A stretch of DNA of 64,000 bases from Smittium culicis (GCA_001970855.1 LSSN01000120.1:1-64000); one strand, 5' to 3'; positions 10,273-23,879 are shown, counted from the stretch's first letter. Translations and numbers: made by a program. The notes: generated from the letters alone by a model not told the origin.

Positions 10273-13200
10273 TTAGATTTTGATTTCGTCAGAAATATCA
10301 TCGTCAACTACAACATCTTGATCGGAATTCTGAGATCCTTCAGACTGGTGAGCATCAGGTTCATTTTGTGAAATTCCTGAGTTAGAATCTTCATCTCCAG
10401 CAATTTCAGTAGATTGGATGTTTTCAGAGTCTTGTTCTGAAGAATCTTCAATATATTGGTTAGGATCTGGTATTGCGTCTATAGGAGTATGGATGTTTTC
10501 AGCATTATCAACACTAATATCGGCGCTTGGGTTATCTAGCTTTGAGTCAGCATCATTTCCATCTAAATGTTGATTTTCTGAAGCTGTAATATTAAATGAG
10601 ATAGATGGCTGGACTTCATCTTGGGAGTTAGACGATAGGTCGTTACTTAAATTTTTTGATATACTATTACCTTCTGATTGGTCATAGTTACTGTTAAGAG
10701 GTAAACTATGGCTATCATTAAGCATTGATGATAGCGGCAATAATGGGCTCTTTTGAGTTGGAGCTGAGTTAGCAAGTGCTGCCAGGGGGTTATCTAAAGA
10801 GCTCTCGTCTTCATCAGGATTAACGGCACTTTTCTGTTGGTATTGAGCAATAAGAGCTGAAATCAACCCAATTCCGACTGGAGATTTAGGTACAGTATTT
10901 TCAGCTATTTTTTCTTGCTGATGGTTAATATTTAAAGTTAGATTCGCATCTGTATCATTCGCTTTGGTTTCGTCGCTTTCGTCTGTAGGTTGGTTATTTT
11001 GTTGACTAGAGTTTTCAATAGATGTTTGGTTATTATAAAAACCAGGTTGAGACTTGGCTATAGCAGTTAAAGCGTTTATTGCACTTAGTGCGGACATTCC
11101 ACCAAAATTTTTCGGTTCTGAATTTTGAGAGTTTAGTAACGAATTGCTATCAATGCTTGAATTGGGCGCATTTCCACCGAATGAGTTTGGATTTTGTTCG
11201 TTATAATCATTTTCAGGGTATTCACTATCACCTTCTGTTGAAATAAAGAAACCATCGTTATTATCATTGGGATTGTTGTTGTCGCTTTGGTTTGATACAT
11301 CACCACCATGACTCCATTTGGTTCGTTTAGTTCTTGGAGGATCAAATGAGTCATTCTGGTTATCTAAAATTTTAAGAATTAAGGATAAAATGGATGTTGT
11401 TAAATACTTGAATATAAATTAAATCTTTTTTGAATTTAAAATTTTTATACAATGCTTACATTCATTATACTCAGAGTTCTGGTCGTTATAGTTCATACCT
11501 TGGTTTCCACTATTAGAGTTAAACTGATTGGGTTGGTTGAACTGAGGATTTGATTGATCATAGTTATTGTTGAAGTTATTAAATTGGCCATTTCCTCCGT
11601 TTGGGTAGTTATTATTGTTGATTTGATTTAAACTTCTATTAGGGTATTGTGAACCCATTGATTTATTATAGTTGCGTGGAGGTAGTGGGGGCCATCCACC
11701 TAAACTACCATCCCAAAGATAAATTACATGAATTTTCCCTTTATTATTGAGATTGGTTTCGTGGAGGTTAGAGTAGGCAGCTTCTGCAGATCTTAGATCG
11801 AAATACTCAACAACGCGTGTACTAAGTTTAAAAAATTAAAAAAAAGTTAATATATCGTTAGAAAATGGTGTGAATGATGAATTATTAATTATTGAGAATA
11901 TTACTTTTGTCTTCCTTCGAATGGATACACTCCTCTAACTTCACCAAATTGTTTAAAGACATCATCATCATTGCTATCAATAATTTCACCATGATATGCT
12001 TCAAGAACAGCAAGTATTGTTCCTTGAAATCTGAGAATACCAGGTCCGAGTTCTTGGGAGTTAGATTTTGGAAGGGAGTAGCGTACATCAAAGTTGTAAA
12101 TGCCCTCGGACAAACCTTGTAAGCTCTCCCAAGCATTTCTTGCGCTTCTTAGATCTTGGTAGTTAAAGAAGCAAATTCCTCTTTGATCTATTAAATTATG
12201 TTCGCTGTGGACATCACCGAATTCATGCATTTTTTTAGATATGAAACTAAATATTTCAGGGTTAGGCTGAAATGTAAATAAAACGAATAATTAGTTAGTT
12301 GGTACAACAGTTAGAGAATTAAAATATTAAGAGTATAGATGTAATAAATTAAGAAAATAAACTAGTAATTATAGATTAGTATATGGTTATTACTGGGCTG
12401 GCTTGCACTAATATTGAACGGCCTTGTATTGGCTCAGATGGGGGAGGAGGGGCACTGATACCTAAAGCGGACTTTCGGCCACCAGACCAAATAGAGTCAT
12501 TATCAAATCTATTTGGTCTTTTTTTGAAGCCAAATCCAGTATTATAGTTTTGCTTATAATCGAATTTTTTATTATCAAATTGTTTGTTATTGTAGTTTCT
12601 GTGGTTATTGTAGTTGTTGAAGTTGTTGCTATTATTGTTAAAATTAGGCTTATTGAATCCTTGATTATCTTGGTGGTTGCTAATTATATATAATTTTAAA
12701 GAAGTGGTTAATAATGAATAAAAATTAAATGATAACAATCTTAAAGTTAGGATGGAAGAAAAAAAAAGAATAAATCTCTTGAAAGTAGAACAGAATTTTG
12801 GAGGTAAATATATGTATACAAATATAAATGGAGAGAGAGAGAGATACCTATTTCCGTAATACTCGGGATCATATCCTTCTAAAAAATAGTAATAAAATAA
12901 AAAAAGATTAAATATTGTAAAGTTAGGTACGAATCATACAAGGAATGGTATTGAGTGTAAGATTAAGTTATTTTTTTGGGAAAAAGGTAAAAAAAAAAAA
13001 AAATAAGATGGGAGAATTAGATAAAGAGATACCGATATTGTTGTTGTTGTTATTAGAAGCATCAGTAGATGGATCATGATCTCTATCAAAATAGTGCCTT
13101 TTTTTACCTGAAGCGGAGCCATTGTTACTTCTGTTATCAAATCTGTCTCTGTTGTTGAAGTTTCCATCGTTATTTTGGTAGTTGTGATCAAAATTTCTTG

Positions 13201-13543
13201 GCCTTCCACCTCTTCCGTGGTTCTGGTATCCAAAATTACCCCTGTATCCACCAGAATCACTGTTGTTATTATTATTGTTGTAGTTGTTTCTATGGTTATT
13301 ATTATAATTATTGTAGGGTTTGTTTTGGTTTTGGCGAGGGTTAAAATTATCATTGTTGTCATTATATTGTCTATTATTGCCTTGGATAGAGCTGTCATAA
13401 TTATTGTTAAAGCGATTACCGCCTCTTCCTCTCATATTAGGGCGTGGGTTATTCCAACCCTGCTTATTATAATTAGAGGCACCACCTCTACCACCGCGGG
13501 TAGAAGAGTAACCGTTTCTGTTATTATAATCTCCGTTATCCAT
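10273..13543 (-). CDS. Mei2-like two-RRM RNA-binding protein, Asn-rich (6 exons)
   Basis: Exons (minus): 13543-13033, 12878-12848, 12679-12394, 12266-11905, 11821-11460, 11363-10273. They join in frame to 880 residues. Residues 1-180 are RGG and Asn-rich. RRM1 (about 266-345) ends in RYSLPKSN, matching the F-S-I-P-K-D-N that closes RRM1 in Mei2-like proteins. RRM2 (about 356-436) has YHGEI, FGEVRGVY and RVVEYFDLRSAEAAY, matching the family's hallmark FVEFYDVRAAEAA. The rest is Gln/Asn-rich, then acidic and Ser-rich. The third C-terminal RRM that defines canonical Mei2 is not visible. Known relatives bind meiotic or non-coding RNA. The low-complexity arms suggest granule formation (inference). 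A CCAAT-like cluster lies far upstream at 15.2-15.4 kb. An alternative reading is a Whi3/Nrd1-type RRM protein, but the RRM1-RRM2 linker favours Mei2-like. Confidence 0.85.
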
Positions 13544-15820
13544 TTAATAGAATTCTATGTCAATAGAGGTAAATGAGAACGAAAAAAAGATAAATCTTTA
13601 TATTTCTGCAAGTGTTTAATAAGAAAAGCCAAAGATGACACTATTATTTATTAAAGAGAGGTAATGTATATAGTTATTATCATTGAGTTTAGTTATTGAA
13701 TGAGATACGAAACTAAATAGACTTACCAGGCTTATAGAATTAGACTTTACAAAAATTAGAAGAGATTGATACTTTTATAAACACGTTAGATTACAGGATT
13801 AGATTTGAGAAGTAGTAGGAGTTGGGGAAAAAAAGAATCGAGTTTCTAACAAATAAATATACAAATCACATTTTTAGTTTAGATGATACTTTTAGCAGAA
13901 AATATATACTGGATGAGTAAACGTAAGGAATATGCGATAATATTAATGGAGTTGCAAATCAGAGCTGGTATACAGTAACGCAATAAACAGCAATAAAAGG
14001 TATAAACACAGAGAAGAATCTCAGTGTGAACAAGTGGGTAGGCAATAATAATTTGATATCAAACATAAGTGATGTGCAAGTGATTTTGTTTAGATGAGAA
14101 ATGGTAGATAATCAACGCATCATAAACTATATTGTTTTTAAATAAGTTCAAGGTGAATTGGAGCATAAGGACATTCAAGTTTAAAAGAGCAATTGCTAAT
14201 CTGGATAGAAGGATGATACAGATAAAAAAACTTTTCTTGAAGATAGAGGAGTTAAACAGGCAAGTAACATATGAGAAATGGTATAATCGATACAAACATA
14301 TATTTATCGAGAGTTATGTACAAAGGATTAAATCGCGAACAATTCTGACAAATATGGAAAACGTTTTGGTGAAGATGAGTGATGTTGAGTATAACTAGGC
14401 TTGTTATGATGGTCTAGGGAGACAAAACACTTATAAACATACACAGACACGAAGTGGAACTTACTGGGTAAGTAGCTTTCGAAAATTGGGAAGGCTTGGA
14501 AACGAACAGATTATAGTATAAGATACTTTGAAAAAAAGGAAATATGTTTTAATGCCAAGTTATAAATAATGGCTGTATTGGAAGGGGGTAGATAACTGTA
14601 GACAAATACGAGGTTGCAGCAGAGAGATGCCAAAAAAAAAAAACAACAAAGGCGCAGAAGAAATAAAAAAAAGTGCGCAGCAATTACTTAAACGTAAAGA
14701 TGAAGGTAGCTCAATAAAAAAATATAGGGAGCATGAGCAAACGATGATAAAACAACATTGAGACGAAGTTTGGATCGTTACTACAAATACATAAAGGGCG
14801 GTTTAAAACGTAAAAATAGTAAATACCTTTGAGAGAAACAGAGATAGTTAGGAGACTGAGAGGGAAATAAATAGTGTGTTTGTAGCGTTATCTTGATAAT
14901 ATATAGTTTTATTTTTCCTGCAGAACAAATCTACTTTAACAGATAAGTAGTAAAAAGATATAGGCAGAGTCAAAGCAAGTTTACTTAACTAGACAGATAA
15001 ACACCTTAATTTTTTAACATAAAAAAACAAGTCAAAGAATAATTAAGACAATTTACATAGATAAATTGCGCTTAAATGTCTTTTATTTTGTAATCCAAAA
15101 ATTTTTTTTCTTGAGCCTATTTTCCTTCTATTTCCCTTTAAACTTAGTGAATAATAACTGACCAAAATCTAATCTACCAATCATTAGTATCGAATGTGAC
15201 CCCCCTAATTCCTAATCATTTCTATACATCCCCGCCCAATATGACCAATAAAATTTCCGCAAATCCAAAATACATTTACGACAATCGCTGAAATTTGACC
15301 AGTAATTTCAATATAAAAAATACTGACCAATTACAGCTATTTAAAATCTTGCTAAGTGACACAATGAACTATACATAATATTTAGCCAGTAAATTTTTTT
15401 TAATAGGTAAATTTATTTTCATTGCGCCTTTCTCAACAGCCACTGGATAATTTATGGCTGAAATATAGATTTTATTGGACCCCTAATGAAGGGGCAAATA
15501 TTCGCTCTTGAACCTAATTCGAGAACTATACGAGAACGTATATCCAATAATAATTATATTTTTGACCTACGTGTTTTTGGAAATTATAAATTAAGCCCTA
15601 TGACTATAATCTTCTGTTAATTCACGCTAATAATTGATTATATTTCTCGTAATTAACGTTCTTCCCATGAATTATCCAATAGCTAGCTCAACCATTTATG
15701 ATAATATCATTGGTTCATCATTTTCTATTTGCTCTAGGTCTTTTTTACCAATAGCTAAACATAAATTTAATTGTATTTTTGAATCTGTTTTTTATTGGCT
15801 CAAATTTTTTGTTATATTCA
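13544..15820. other. 5' flank of the Mei2-like gene, no gene recognised
   Basis: The stretch has no supported coding region. An 88-codon frame at 14132-14398 has no recognisable domain. Around 15.24-15.40 kb there are several CCAAT-like motifs (gaccaataaaa, tgaccagtaat, ctgaccaattac, agccagtaaat), like those in the intergenic regions of the downstream gene block. They may mark a distant promoter of the minus-strand gene. This region may also hold untranslated exons that cannot be called here. Confidence 0.4.
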
Positions 15821-15821
15821 T

Positions 15822-16020
15822 TAGCCCTTTTCATCCGAAAACGTTTAAAAAAATAATCAATGATTCGTATATGATTTTAAGAAACCTAATAATTTGCTGA
15901 TTAATGCAGTAACCCAATACTTTTAAAAGTCTCGGAATAAAAATTTTATTACTGAACTCAGTTGGCTAGATTTTGTAGATAAAAAACAGATTACCACCCG
16001 TGAGAGGATTAATGCTTGGA
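15822..16020 (+). repeat. dispersed repeat family, copy 1
   Basis: It begins tagccctttt and shares tgattcgtatatgat, aataatttgctg, ccaatactttt and a cgtgagagg block with the copies at 16111 and 61961. Divergence is considerable. Function is unknown; it is possibly a MITE or SINE remnant. Confidence 0.6.
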
Positions 16021-16110
16021 AAATAAAATGTTTATAAGCATTTAATTCGCTTTTTTAGCTTAAACAAAGCAAAACCATAAATAATCAAAAATACTCCAAT
16101 CGATAGCACT

Positions 16111-16312
16111 TTAGCCCTTTCCCGCCCAACAATCTTTAAAAAAACGAATTTATTGATTCATTTATGATGTAATAACAAATTTATCATTTGCTGCTATAAC
16201 AAAATACACCAATATTTTTGAGTTTACTGGAAATAAACTGTTATTAATCAAATAAGTTAACTATAATTGGTAGATCTAAATTAGCCTACTTCCCGGGAAA
16301 GTTTTAAACGTG
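16111..16312 (+). repeat. dispersed repeat family, copy 2
   Basis: It starts ttagccctttcccgcccaac and contains cgaatttattgattcattta and aacaaatttatcatttgctg, which match the copy at 61961-62170 almost base for base. It lies 90 bases after copy 1 in the same orientation. Confidence 0.65.
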
Positions 16313-16903
16313 AAAAAACTTGTAAAATTTTTTTAATTTTAATATAATATTAAATTTAAAATCTTAAATATTTTAAACTAATAACGTGATTAAATCTTTT
16401 GAGTAATCTCGAAGTAGCTTGTTGTAATAACTCTTGGTAAACAAACTATTTTTTTTAAATATCCATGAGAGTATAGCAAATCAAAGAGTGATATTAAAGC
16501 ATATTATCGTATTTTAAAAATAGGTTTTATATCCAAGATATATAATACTTTTTTATTTTTTTCAAACCAGAGCTAATTATGAAGTTTTAGGAACTACAAT
16601 AAATAAATTAGGCTCTTGAATTGTTTGATTTTTTCTTAATAAATAACGATCAAATTAAAATTAATATGGATTCATTATTTGAGCTGTGCTTAATTAAAAA
16701 AAATACAAAAACATACGAAATAGAGTTAAAGGTACCAAAATTCTAAAATTTAATATCATAGTTTTTAAATTTGCCAATTAAAAGAAATCCCTTTACTATT
16801 AGCTAGATTTAAAATTTTTAAAATCAGAATAAAAAAACATCAAATTTTATCAAAGCTGTGATTGGCTAGGCTTGAATGTTTGATTTTTTTGGCAGATCTG
16901 ATA

Positions 16904-17022
16904 TATAATATAATATAATATAATATAATATAATATAATATAATATAATATAATATAATATAATATAATATAATATAATATAATATAATATAATATAATA
17001 TAATATAATATAATATAATATA
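16904..17022. repeat. (TAATA)n pentanucleotide microsatellite
   Basis: About 24 copies of the unit TAATA are uninterrupted. Small minus-strand frames that read as repeated Ile/Leu/Tyr are an artefact of this repeat. Confidence 0.95.
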
Positions 17023-17029
17023 AAGGTAA

Positions 17030-19915
17030 AGCTAGCACAGGAACTAGGGGGGAAAAACAATAGGGTATAACTATAACAAAAAGTTCATTTTGACGGCCTT
17101 AGCCATAACTGGAAATTTATAAACTCTGATTTGTAATCCTGGCTTATTATTATAACTATAAAAAATACAGGTTCACTTTTATTGATATTATTATTAATAT
17201 TTATTTAGTAATTAATTTATTGGCCTTATAAATATTATAAAATTAAATTAATTTGAAGAAAATATATTTCCTCTTGATCTTTGAAATATTCCTTGGTTTA
17301 AATAATGAAATTAAATTAAAAACGTTAGACTAGTTTAATAATGCTTATAAATATGAGGTGAGCCTAAAACACATTTTAAACTAGATAGAATAGAATCAAA
17401 ACTACCTCTTGCATGCATCATTGCACATTTGAGGGATTCTAAAAGAAGAGAGCACTTTGTTGCAGCTTAGTATTATTGGCGGCATTGAAAAGGCATTTCG
17501 TTTTTCCTACTTATTCTTTTAATTGTGAAATTTTAATTTGTTAAAAAAAAGCACCGATTTTACTTATTGACTATGATTTTTTAATTCAAATTTATGCACT
17601 GCAACACTTATCAATATAAAATGACTCCTTCATAAAGAATCTCCCATATACAGCGTAAAAAATATTAATAACCCAAAAATCTCCAATATTAACAAATCAA
17701 CTATTTTGAGGCTAAGATAATGATGTTATACCTAGAAAATATATTATCAAATCTATAACAATTATAAATATATAATTAAAATAAAATCAAAGAAAGAAAT
17801 ATAGCACTTCAATTACTAGTTGATAAATAAAATATCAAATATAAATGGATCCGTAGATAATTTATCTGTTTTGAGAAATTAAAATTAAGATTAAAACGAA
17901 TAAATAGTCTGAAAAGTCCACGTTGTATATTTGTGAAATACAAAAAAATTATGAATAAAACTAATTTAATTTTATCTAGAATTCAGTCTATTATAACATG
18001 TCAGTATTAAAATGATTTTATTATTAAGTAAAATAAAATATCTGAATAGTCCACATATTAACAAGTATAACTCACGAATTATATATAAAACCCTCTATAT
18101 ATTATTGAAAGATTTGAGAATTAAAGTTTATTTTATTAAAATTTTGCTCATATTCGTGTATAGAAATCCCAAAAAATTTAAATAAATTTTTAACTGTAAA
18201 CAAGAAAAAAATATAATATCAGCTTATATGATAAATACTTTATTAATATATGACTCATATTCAATTATAATTGAGCTTATATTAAAAATAAAATAAAATT
18301 GTAATAAATAATTAAATAAAAAATTGTATAAATGACTTAAATACTGCAAAAATATATTTTCACAAATTTTAATTATCAAACAAAATAACGATAATACTAA
18401 AAATAATGGGATAAAGATGTTAATAAATAATGAAATATCTATATGGTGCTATATTATTATAAAAAAAGAGAGTATACCAATTAAAGAGAAATTTTGGTTT
18501 TCGGATAATAAATAACGCCGAATATTTAACTATTCAGTTAATAAAAGTTAGTTAATGGATTAAGGCAGTTAAATTTCTACAGTTTAAAGACTATGAAAAC
18601 AGAAGCAAATAATACCTACTAAAAAGTTTCTGCTAGTTTTTAAATGATCTACTCGAAAATAGAAATAAAATTATTAATGACTAAAACTTACAATTATTTT
18701 TCTTAAATAATAAATAGTCAGATATGATATAATTTTATTAAATCCAGCTATATCTAAATCAAAAATCATTTATTTACTAAAACATCATCAATTAATAAAT
18801 TTAGAGAGCCAGACGGAATAGAAATTGAGATTTTAATAAAATAGCACACACTATCAATCATAAAATTTACTTATTTAGTAATATAGGGGGATTTTTTGGC
18901 TTTATATTTATCGATTGTGTCTTGATATAATAATGTTTTTAACTTTGAATATATTTAGTCGATTCTTTAGATTAAGCTTATCAAATTAAAATCATTTCGT
19001 GATTTATTAATAATAATTATTTAAATAAAATAAATTCCGGAATAAGGAAAAAATTCTTTGAAGGAAGTATTCCTATCCTAATTCCTATTATATTTATATA
19101 TTATGAAATATTATTTTATATTTTTAGTCAATCTTAAATCTGTGGGCAGAATAAATTCGGAAATTTGGAAATTAAATATGTAAGAGGCTTTAAGATCTCT
19201 CTGTCACGCCGATTCGGCTCAAATTAAATTCTATGGACCTCGTAATTGACAGTTTAAGGCTCACTCTATTTAGTAAAAATGAGATATGGCTTAATTAAAT
19301 GTTTTGTGAAAAATCGTACATTAAAATTCTGATGAAATTTTTTTTTTTTTAGTATTATTAATTAGTTGTTACACTATATAAAATTGCCTTTTTTGAATAA
19401 TTAGGAGTTTTTTAAACAAAAATTGTGATATCTTATTAAAACTTATATATTATTGTGAAAAGAGTAGCTTTTATCATTATTTTTTATCACAGAAGATTTT
19501 CTTTTGTTTTTGCTTTTACTATAAAAGTTTTTAACTTTTTAATATAAGGTATAGAAATAATTGGCAAATTTTGTTTTTTTAGTATTTATTAATGTGTTTG
19601 ATTTTATAAGATTTATAGTTTTATTTTATTGAATAAGCGTTTTTTAACTTCAAGAAAATGGTTTCATATATTGTACCTATTTAAAATTTTTACATATTAA
19701 TAACACGAATATTAACGTACACCATTGTTCACTAACTATAACTAAAATTTACGTTAGTTTGGATTATAGCGTTAATACAAATTTAGCTTCTTTATTTGAA
19801 GTCTATATGGATCAGCATCTGTTTTCTGCTGAAAATATCAACAAATATACTTCAAAAAAAATTATAGGGAAAATAATAATCACAAACTAATCAGAAATAA
19901 ATGAATGAATCAGTA
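17030..19915. other. AT-rich intergenic DNA, nothing recognised
   Basis: No reading frame with plausible protein composition is present. No RNA gene signature (tRNA A/B boxes, rRNA) was found by eye. Confidence 0.5.
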
Positions 19916-19967
19916 TGTTTTTATGATTTATCGATACCTATTGATCGAGGATTAATCAATATTATAT

Positions 19968-20120
19968 GAGGGGGGGACTTCATATCAAGCGTTATCGTCT
20001 TTATTGGATAGTAAAAGCGAAATCACAAATCAGGCAAATAAAAAAAATAAAAAAAGGGTTTTTTTATACGGTCAAAACTGAGATTACTTTCATTTTGTTT
20101 CCGTATCATCATTAGCAAAC
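19968..20120. repeat. DIRS inverted terminal repeat (element 3' end)
   Basis: The reverse complement of 24637-24779 aligns along this stretch. Matching blocks include tttattggata, gaaat-acaaat, ggtcaaaactga-attactttcattttgt and ccgtatcatc. Insertions in the A/T tracts account for most differences. Confidence 0.75.
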
Positions 20121-20167
20121 GTAAATTGGGTTTTTTTAGAGTGAGACTTGATATTAATTCACTCTTC

Positions 20168-20226
20168 ATTTAATATTGATTAATCCTCGATCAAAAGGGC
20201 TCGATCAATCATAAATTATATAATAT
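20168..20226. repeat. DIRS internal complementary region
   Basis: aatattgattaatcctcgat (from 20173) is the exact reverse complement of part of 19942-19964, and the match continues imperfectly on both sides (about 45 of 60 bases by eye). DIRS elements use such a region to align the two ends of the cDNA for circle formation. Confidence 0.75.
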
Positions 20227-20639
20227 AGTGGGGGTAATTCAAGTTACTTCAGAGATAGCTTGTTATCAGTTATATTAAACTGAATTAAGCGAAAAATCGT
20301 TAATAAGTATCGAACATATAATAATTAGACCAAAAGCTTTGTGAAAAAATATCATCGGAAGATATTTATGCTGCTGAATCTAGATTTTCTACAATAGCTC
20401 TTGACTTTGGTATCGGAGTACTTGGAGGGCAGTTTATCAAACACGATAAATGATGGATATTTATAGTAATTCTGTCGATCAAATCGGCGAAATTTGGTTT
20501 AATAATGTGTCTCTTGTGTCTGTACAACCAGTTAGTTATCTCTTAAATGTGATTTCATATTATAGGTACTAGTAAATTTAGCCTCGTATAATTCATATGT
20601 CTCTACTGGGCATAATAGTGAATCAGAATGGCACATTAC

Positions 20640-21330
20640 ATCACATAGCCGTTTATAAGACTATCATATATTATTTCTTTTGGTGCAATAATTACTACTA
20701 TTAAAGCAACTTCCTTTGTAAAAGTATAGAATATTCTATTTTTTTTATATCTCTTGTCATAAAGTATACACTAAATGAAAGAAAAAAGCCAAATTTAAAT
20801 TTTAGGATGCTTATATCGAGCTCATCCGTATTCCATACACACATATTATTTTTATTATAACGGATATATGCATTTCTGTGAGGAAAAATAAATTTATTGA
20901 AATCTCTTTTATTTTTTATAAGAATCGCTTTTAACACGGCTTTCTGTTAATTTGTTCAGGGTTAGGAACTAGATGAATTATTTTAGGTTTATACGACTTA
21001 TTTTAGCTTTCAATTAAGCCTCTGTCTGATCAAATACTCTGTAAATATTTTATATTTAGCCTGCTGATATTGGGTTCGGAAGGTTGCAAGAAGTACGCGA
21101 ATACAAAAAATTCTTATGGTTAGCGAAATATATTAAACTCCATCTTGCTGTTCGCTTATTTGAAATGATAATTTTATTTGCTGATCAGCCAGACCTTCGG
21201 CTTTGAGGATACCCCGCTGACCTTCCATGATCTCAGCAATCATTTCTTGTTTCCTAATAGCGGTGATTTTTCGCTTTTTTGTCTGGTACTATTGATATTA
21301 CTTGTATTGTTTCTATTTGTGCTACTTCCA
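20640..21330 (-). pseudogene. tyrosine recombinase remnant of the DIRS element
   Basis: Minus-strand pieces include QRGILKAEGLADQQIKLSF (about 21250-21195) and NKNNMCVWNTDELDISILKF (around 20800-20860). They resemble the DIRS recombinase, where a K/Y-x-x-x-W-(N/D)-(T/P)-D-x-(L/V)-L block precedes the catalytic domain. The Arg-His-Arg-Tyr residues could not be located and stops are frequent. The identification rests mostly on position and these two blocks. Confidence 0.45.
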
Positions 21331-21599
21331 GAGATAATAAGTCTCGGTACCATTTTTCTGCCTCCCGATGAGGCGTTATTAGATTAAATGTTAATTTCTC
21401 TCTCTTGATCTGTTGGAAAACAATTTTTATGAGGTTCCAGGGTGTATAAAAGTATGAGGAGGACCTCCCTTTCCACGAGTGAAAGAGTGAATCATTTCAA
21501 ACTGAATTTATGCCTTCGTATCAGCTGAAGTACGTTGAGAGGTTTGTGTTGCTGTGAGAAGCAAATAGATCTATTGTTTGAGATCCGAATGCATTTTAT

Positions 21600-23870
21600 A
21601 GTTCTGAAAGTACCTCTTGAATATTGAACACTATTTTTGGGAGTTTAAGGGGCTTGAAGCATCTACAGGATTAAGATATGTATGGGCATATGCTAATTGT
21701 GGACCGGTAGTGTTTTCCCGGAAATAAAACCATATATTCTCTGAAATATCTAAAATTTTGATCAAATTAGTACCTAAAAACTTTTTTTTGTATGAAAGAG
21801 ATGTGATATTTTCGGAATATATTAATAAGCTTTCAAAAAATACATGGGATTTAGATTGAATGATTTATAACTTTTAATTCAATTATGTTGATTTTTTGAT
21901 ATTTCTAGGATTTTATTTAGGTACTCAAGTAAGATTTGGATCTCAAATCGATCCCTATTGCTTTGATACTGGCATTTGTGAATATTTCTGACTCTGGAAC
22001 TTCCATTATGAATCTGTATCCATTCCAAAACTTTGATTGAACTCTCCAAAACTATAGATTTTCTACGATCTATTAATTCAGTTTTTCTATCAACTTCAAT
22101 TTCTTGTGAGTTGATAGGTATCTATTATTCTGCTCCTGCAACCTCTTTAGCTTCAGTTATCCAGGTAATAACACCATTGAAATAACAATCGCTTTTTTGA
22201 TAAAAGAAACTAGATATCTTATCAAATTTGAGCCAAAATTTATTATTTCTATTTTTTCCCTACGAAGGTCCATGATCTAGTTGGAGGAAACCTTGAGAGC
22301 CATTTATCGAAAGTTGATGAGAATCCTCAGGTTCTGTATTATCTGTTTTTGGCCTAGAAATGACTTGGGCTTCTTTATTTTGCAGCCAATAGATGAGATT
22401 CTGTATTATAAATGATGTGATATGAGAACATATCTATTTTCTCTTGAAAAAGCACATAAGATCGTCTAGACATACCGTACTTCATATTACAAGAGAAATA
22501 GCCGATTTTACTACGGATCATAGGGTCATATATAAGACGAATGAACTGAGTACAAGACCGAATGGGAGCACCCTAAACTGGTACCTTGTTCCATACNNNN
22601 NNNNNNNNNNNNNNNNNNNNNNNNNNNNNNNNNNNNNNNNNNNNNNNNNNNNNNNNNNNNNNNNNNNNNNNNNNNNNNNNNNNNNNNNNNNNNNNNNNNN
22701 NNNNNNNNNNNNNNNNNNNNNNNNNNNNNNNNNNNNNNNNNNNNNNNNNNNNNNNNNNNNNNNNNNNNNNNNNNNNNNNNNNNNNNNNNNNNNNNNNNNN
22801 NNNNNNNNNNNNNNNNNNNNNNNNNNNNNNNNNNNNNNNNNNNNNNNNNNNNNNNNNNNNNNNNNNNNNNNNNNNNNNNNNNNNNNNNNNNNNNNNNNNN
22901 NNNNNNNNNNNNNNNNNNNNNNNNNNNNNNNNNNNNNNNNNNNNNNNNNNNNNNNNNNNNNNNNNNNNNNNNNNNNNNNNNNNNNNNNNNNNNNNNNNNN
23001 NNNNNNNNNNNNNNNNNNNNNNNNNNNNNNNNNNNNNNNNNNNNNNNNNNNNNNNNNNNNNNNNNNNNNNNNNNNNNNNNNNNNNNNNNNNNNNNNNNNN
23101 NNNNNNNNNNNNNNNNNNNNNNNNNNNNNNNNNNNNNNNNNNNNNNNNNNNNNNNNNNNNNNNNNNNNNNNNNNNNNNNNNNNNNNNNNNNNNNNNNNNN
23201 NNNNNNNNNNNNNNNNNNNNNNNNNNNNNNNNNNNNNNNNNNNNNNNNNNNNNNNNNNNNNNNNNNNNNNNNNNNNNNNNNNNNNNNNNNNNNNNNNNNN
23301 NNNNNNNNNNNNNNNNNNNNNNNNNNNNNNNNNNNNNNNNNNNNNATTAGAATATTCAGGAAATAATCTTCTAAATCTATCGATGTAATAACATCATTGC
23401 AGCGAATGATCTTAAATTCTCATTCAAATGTCTCAGCTTTGAAGTTCTTTTTAAAAAGTTTCGTTCCCAACTTCCGTAAATCCACTACAGATCGAAGGTC
23501 ATTCTTTTTCTTAGAAATAGTGAAAAGTTCCGAATAAAAGCCTTGTTTGTTTCCATATACCTCCAATATGGCCTTCTCCGAAGGAGTGTTGACACTTCTT
23601 CTGAAATTGTCTTTGACGCTGTCAATTTAATTCTCCTATTGGTAGTATATGAGTGAGATTTCAAGGAAGTTGGGATGCAGAAAGATAGTTTAAAGTCTTT
23701 TTTGTTGGTTCTTTTTATCCAATATTTGTCAAAAAATAGCTCTAGAACTTTACAGAAGAGTTTTAGGCTGCCACTTAATGATGAGCCTTCCTGTGCACTC
23801 TTACGAGGCTCCAAAACTCAGTTTGCGGCCGAAACTTTCTATGCGTGTCGTTTTCTTCCAATAGTGCTGT
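21600..23870 (-). pseudogene. reverse transcriptase/RNase H remnant of the DIRS element
   Basis: Before the gap (minus strand) are SLSGSLKLFCKVLELFFDKYW and SFCIPTSLKS, equivalent to the G-R-L--F---W------W-----GY-IPF region of DIRS polymerases. Then come RKRMTFDLRSVVDLRKL and DVITSIDLEDYFLNI. After the gap are YQFRVLPFGLVLSSF (about 22585-22540) and CLDDLMCFFK (about 22473-22445), the catalytic [FY/CL]-D-D block. The D-D pair is intact, but in-frame stops occur before and after it. Bases 22597-23345 are unknown. Confidence 0.7.
22597..23345. other. assembly gap (749 N)
   Basis: A run of N falls inside the reverse transcriptase of the DIRS element. Frames crossing it are artefacts. Confidence 1.
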
Positions 23871-23879
23871 CACATTAGT

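Noticed and set aside
13175..13576. 133-codon plus frame rich in Val/Ile
   Set aside because: It is the antisense of the Asn/RGG-rich first exon of the Mei2-like gene.
14132..14398. 88-codon plus frame with Lys/Arg-rich, coiled-coil-like sequence
   Set aside because: It has no recognisable domain, overlaps an opposite frame of similar length, and has the composition of A/T-rich noise.
16850..17060. Two minus frames of repeated Ile/Leu/Tyr
   Set aside because: They are translations of the (TAATA)n microsatellite.
22444..23388. 314-codon plus frame across the assembly gap
   Set aside because: It is mostly N. The flanking bases are antisense to the DIRS reverse transcriptase.
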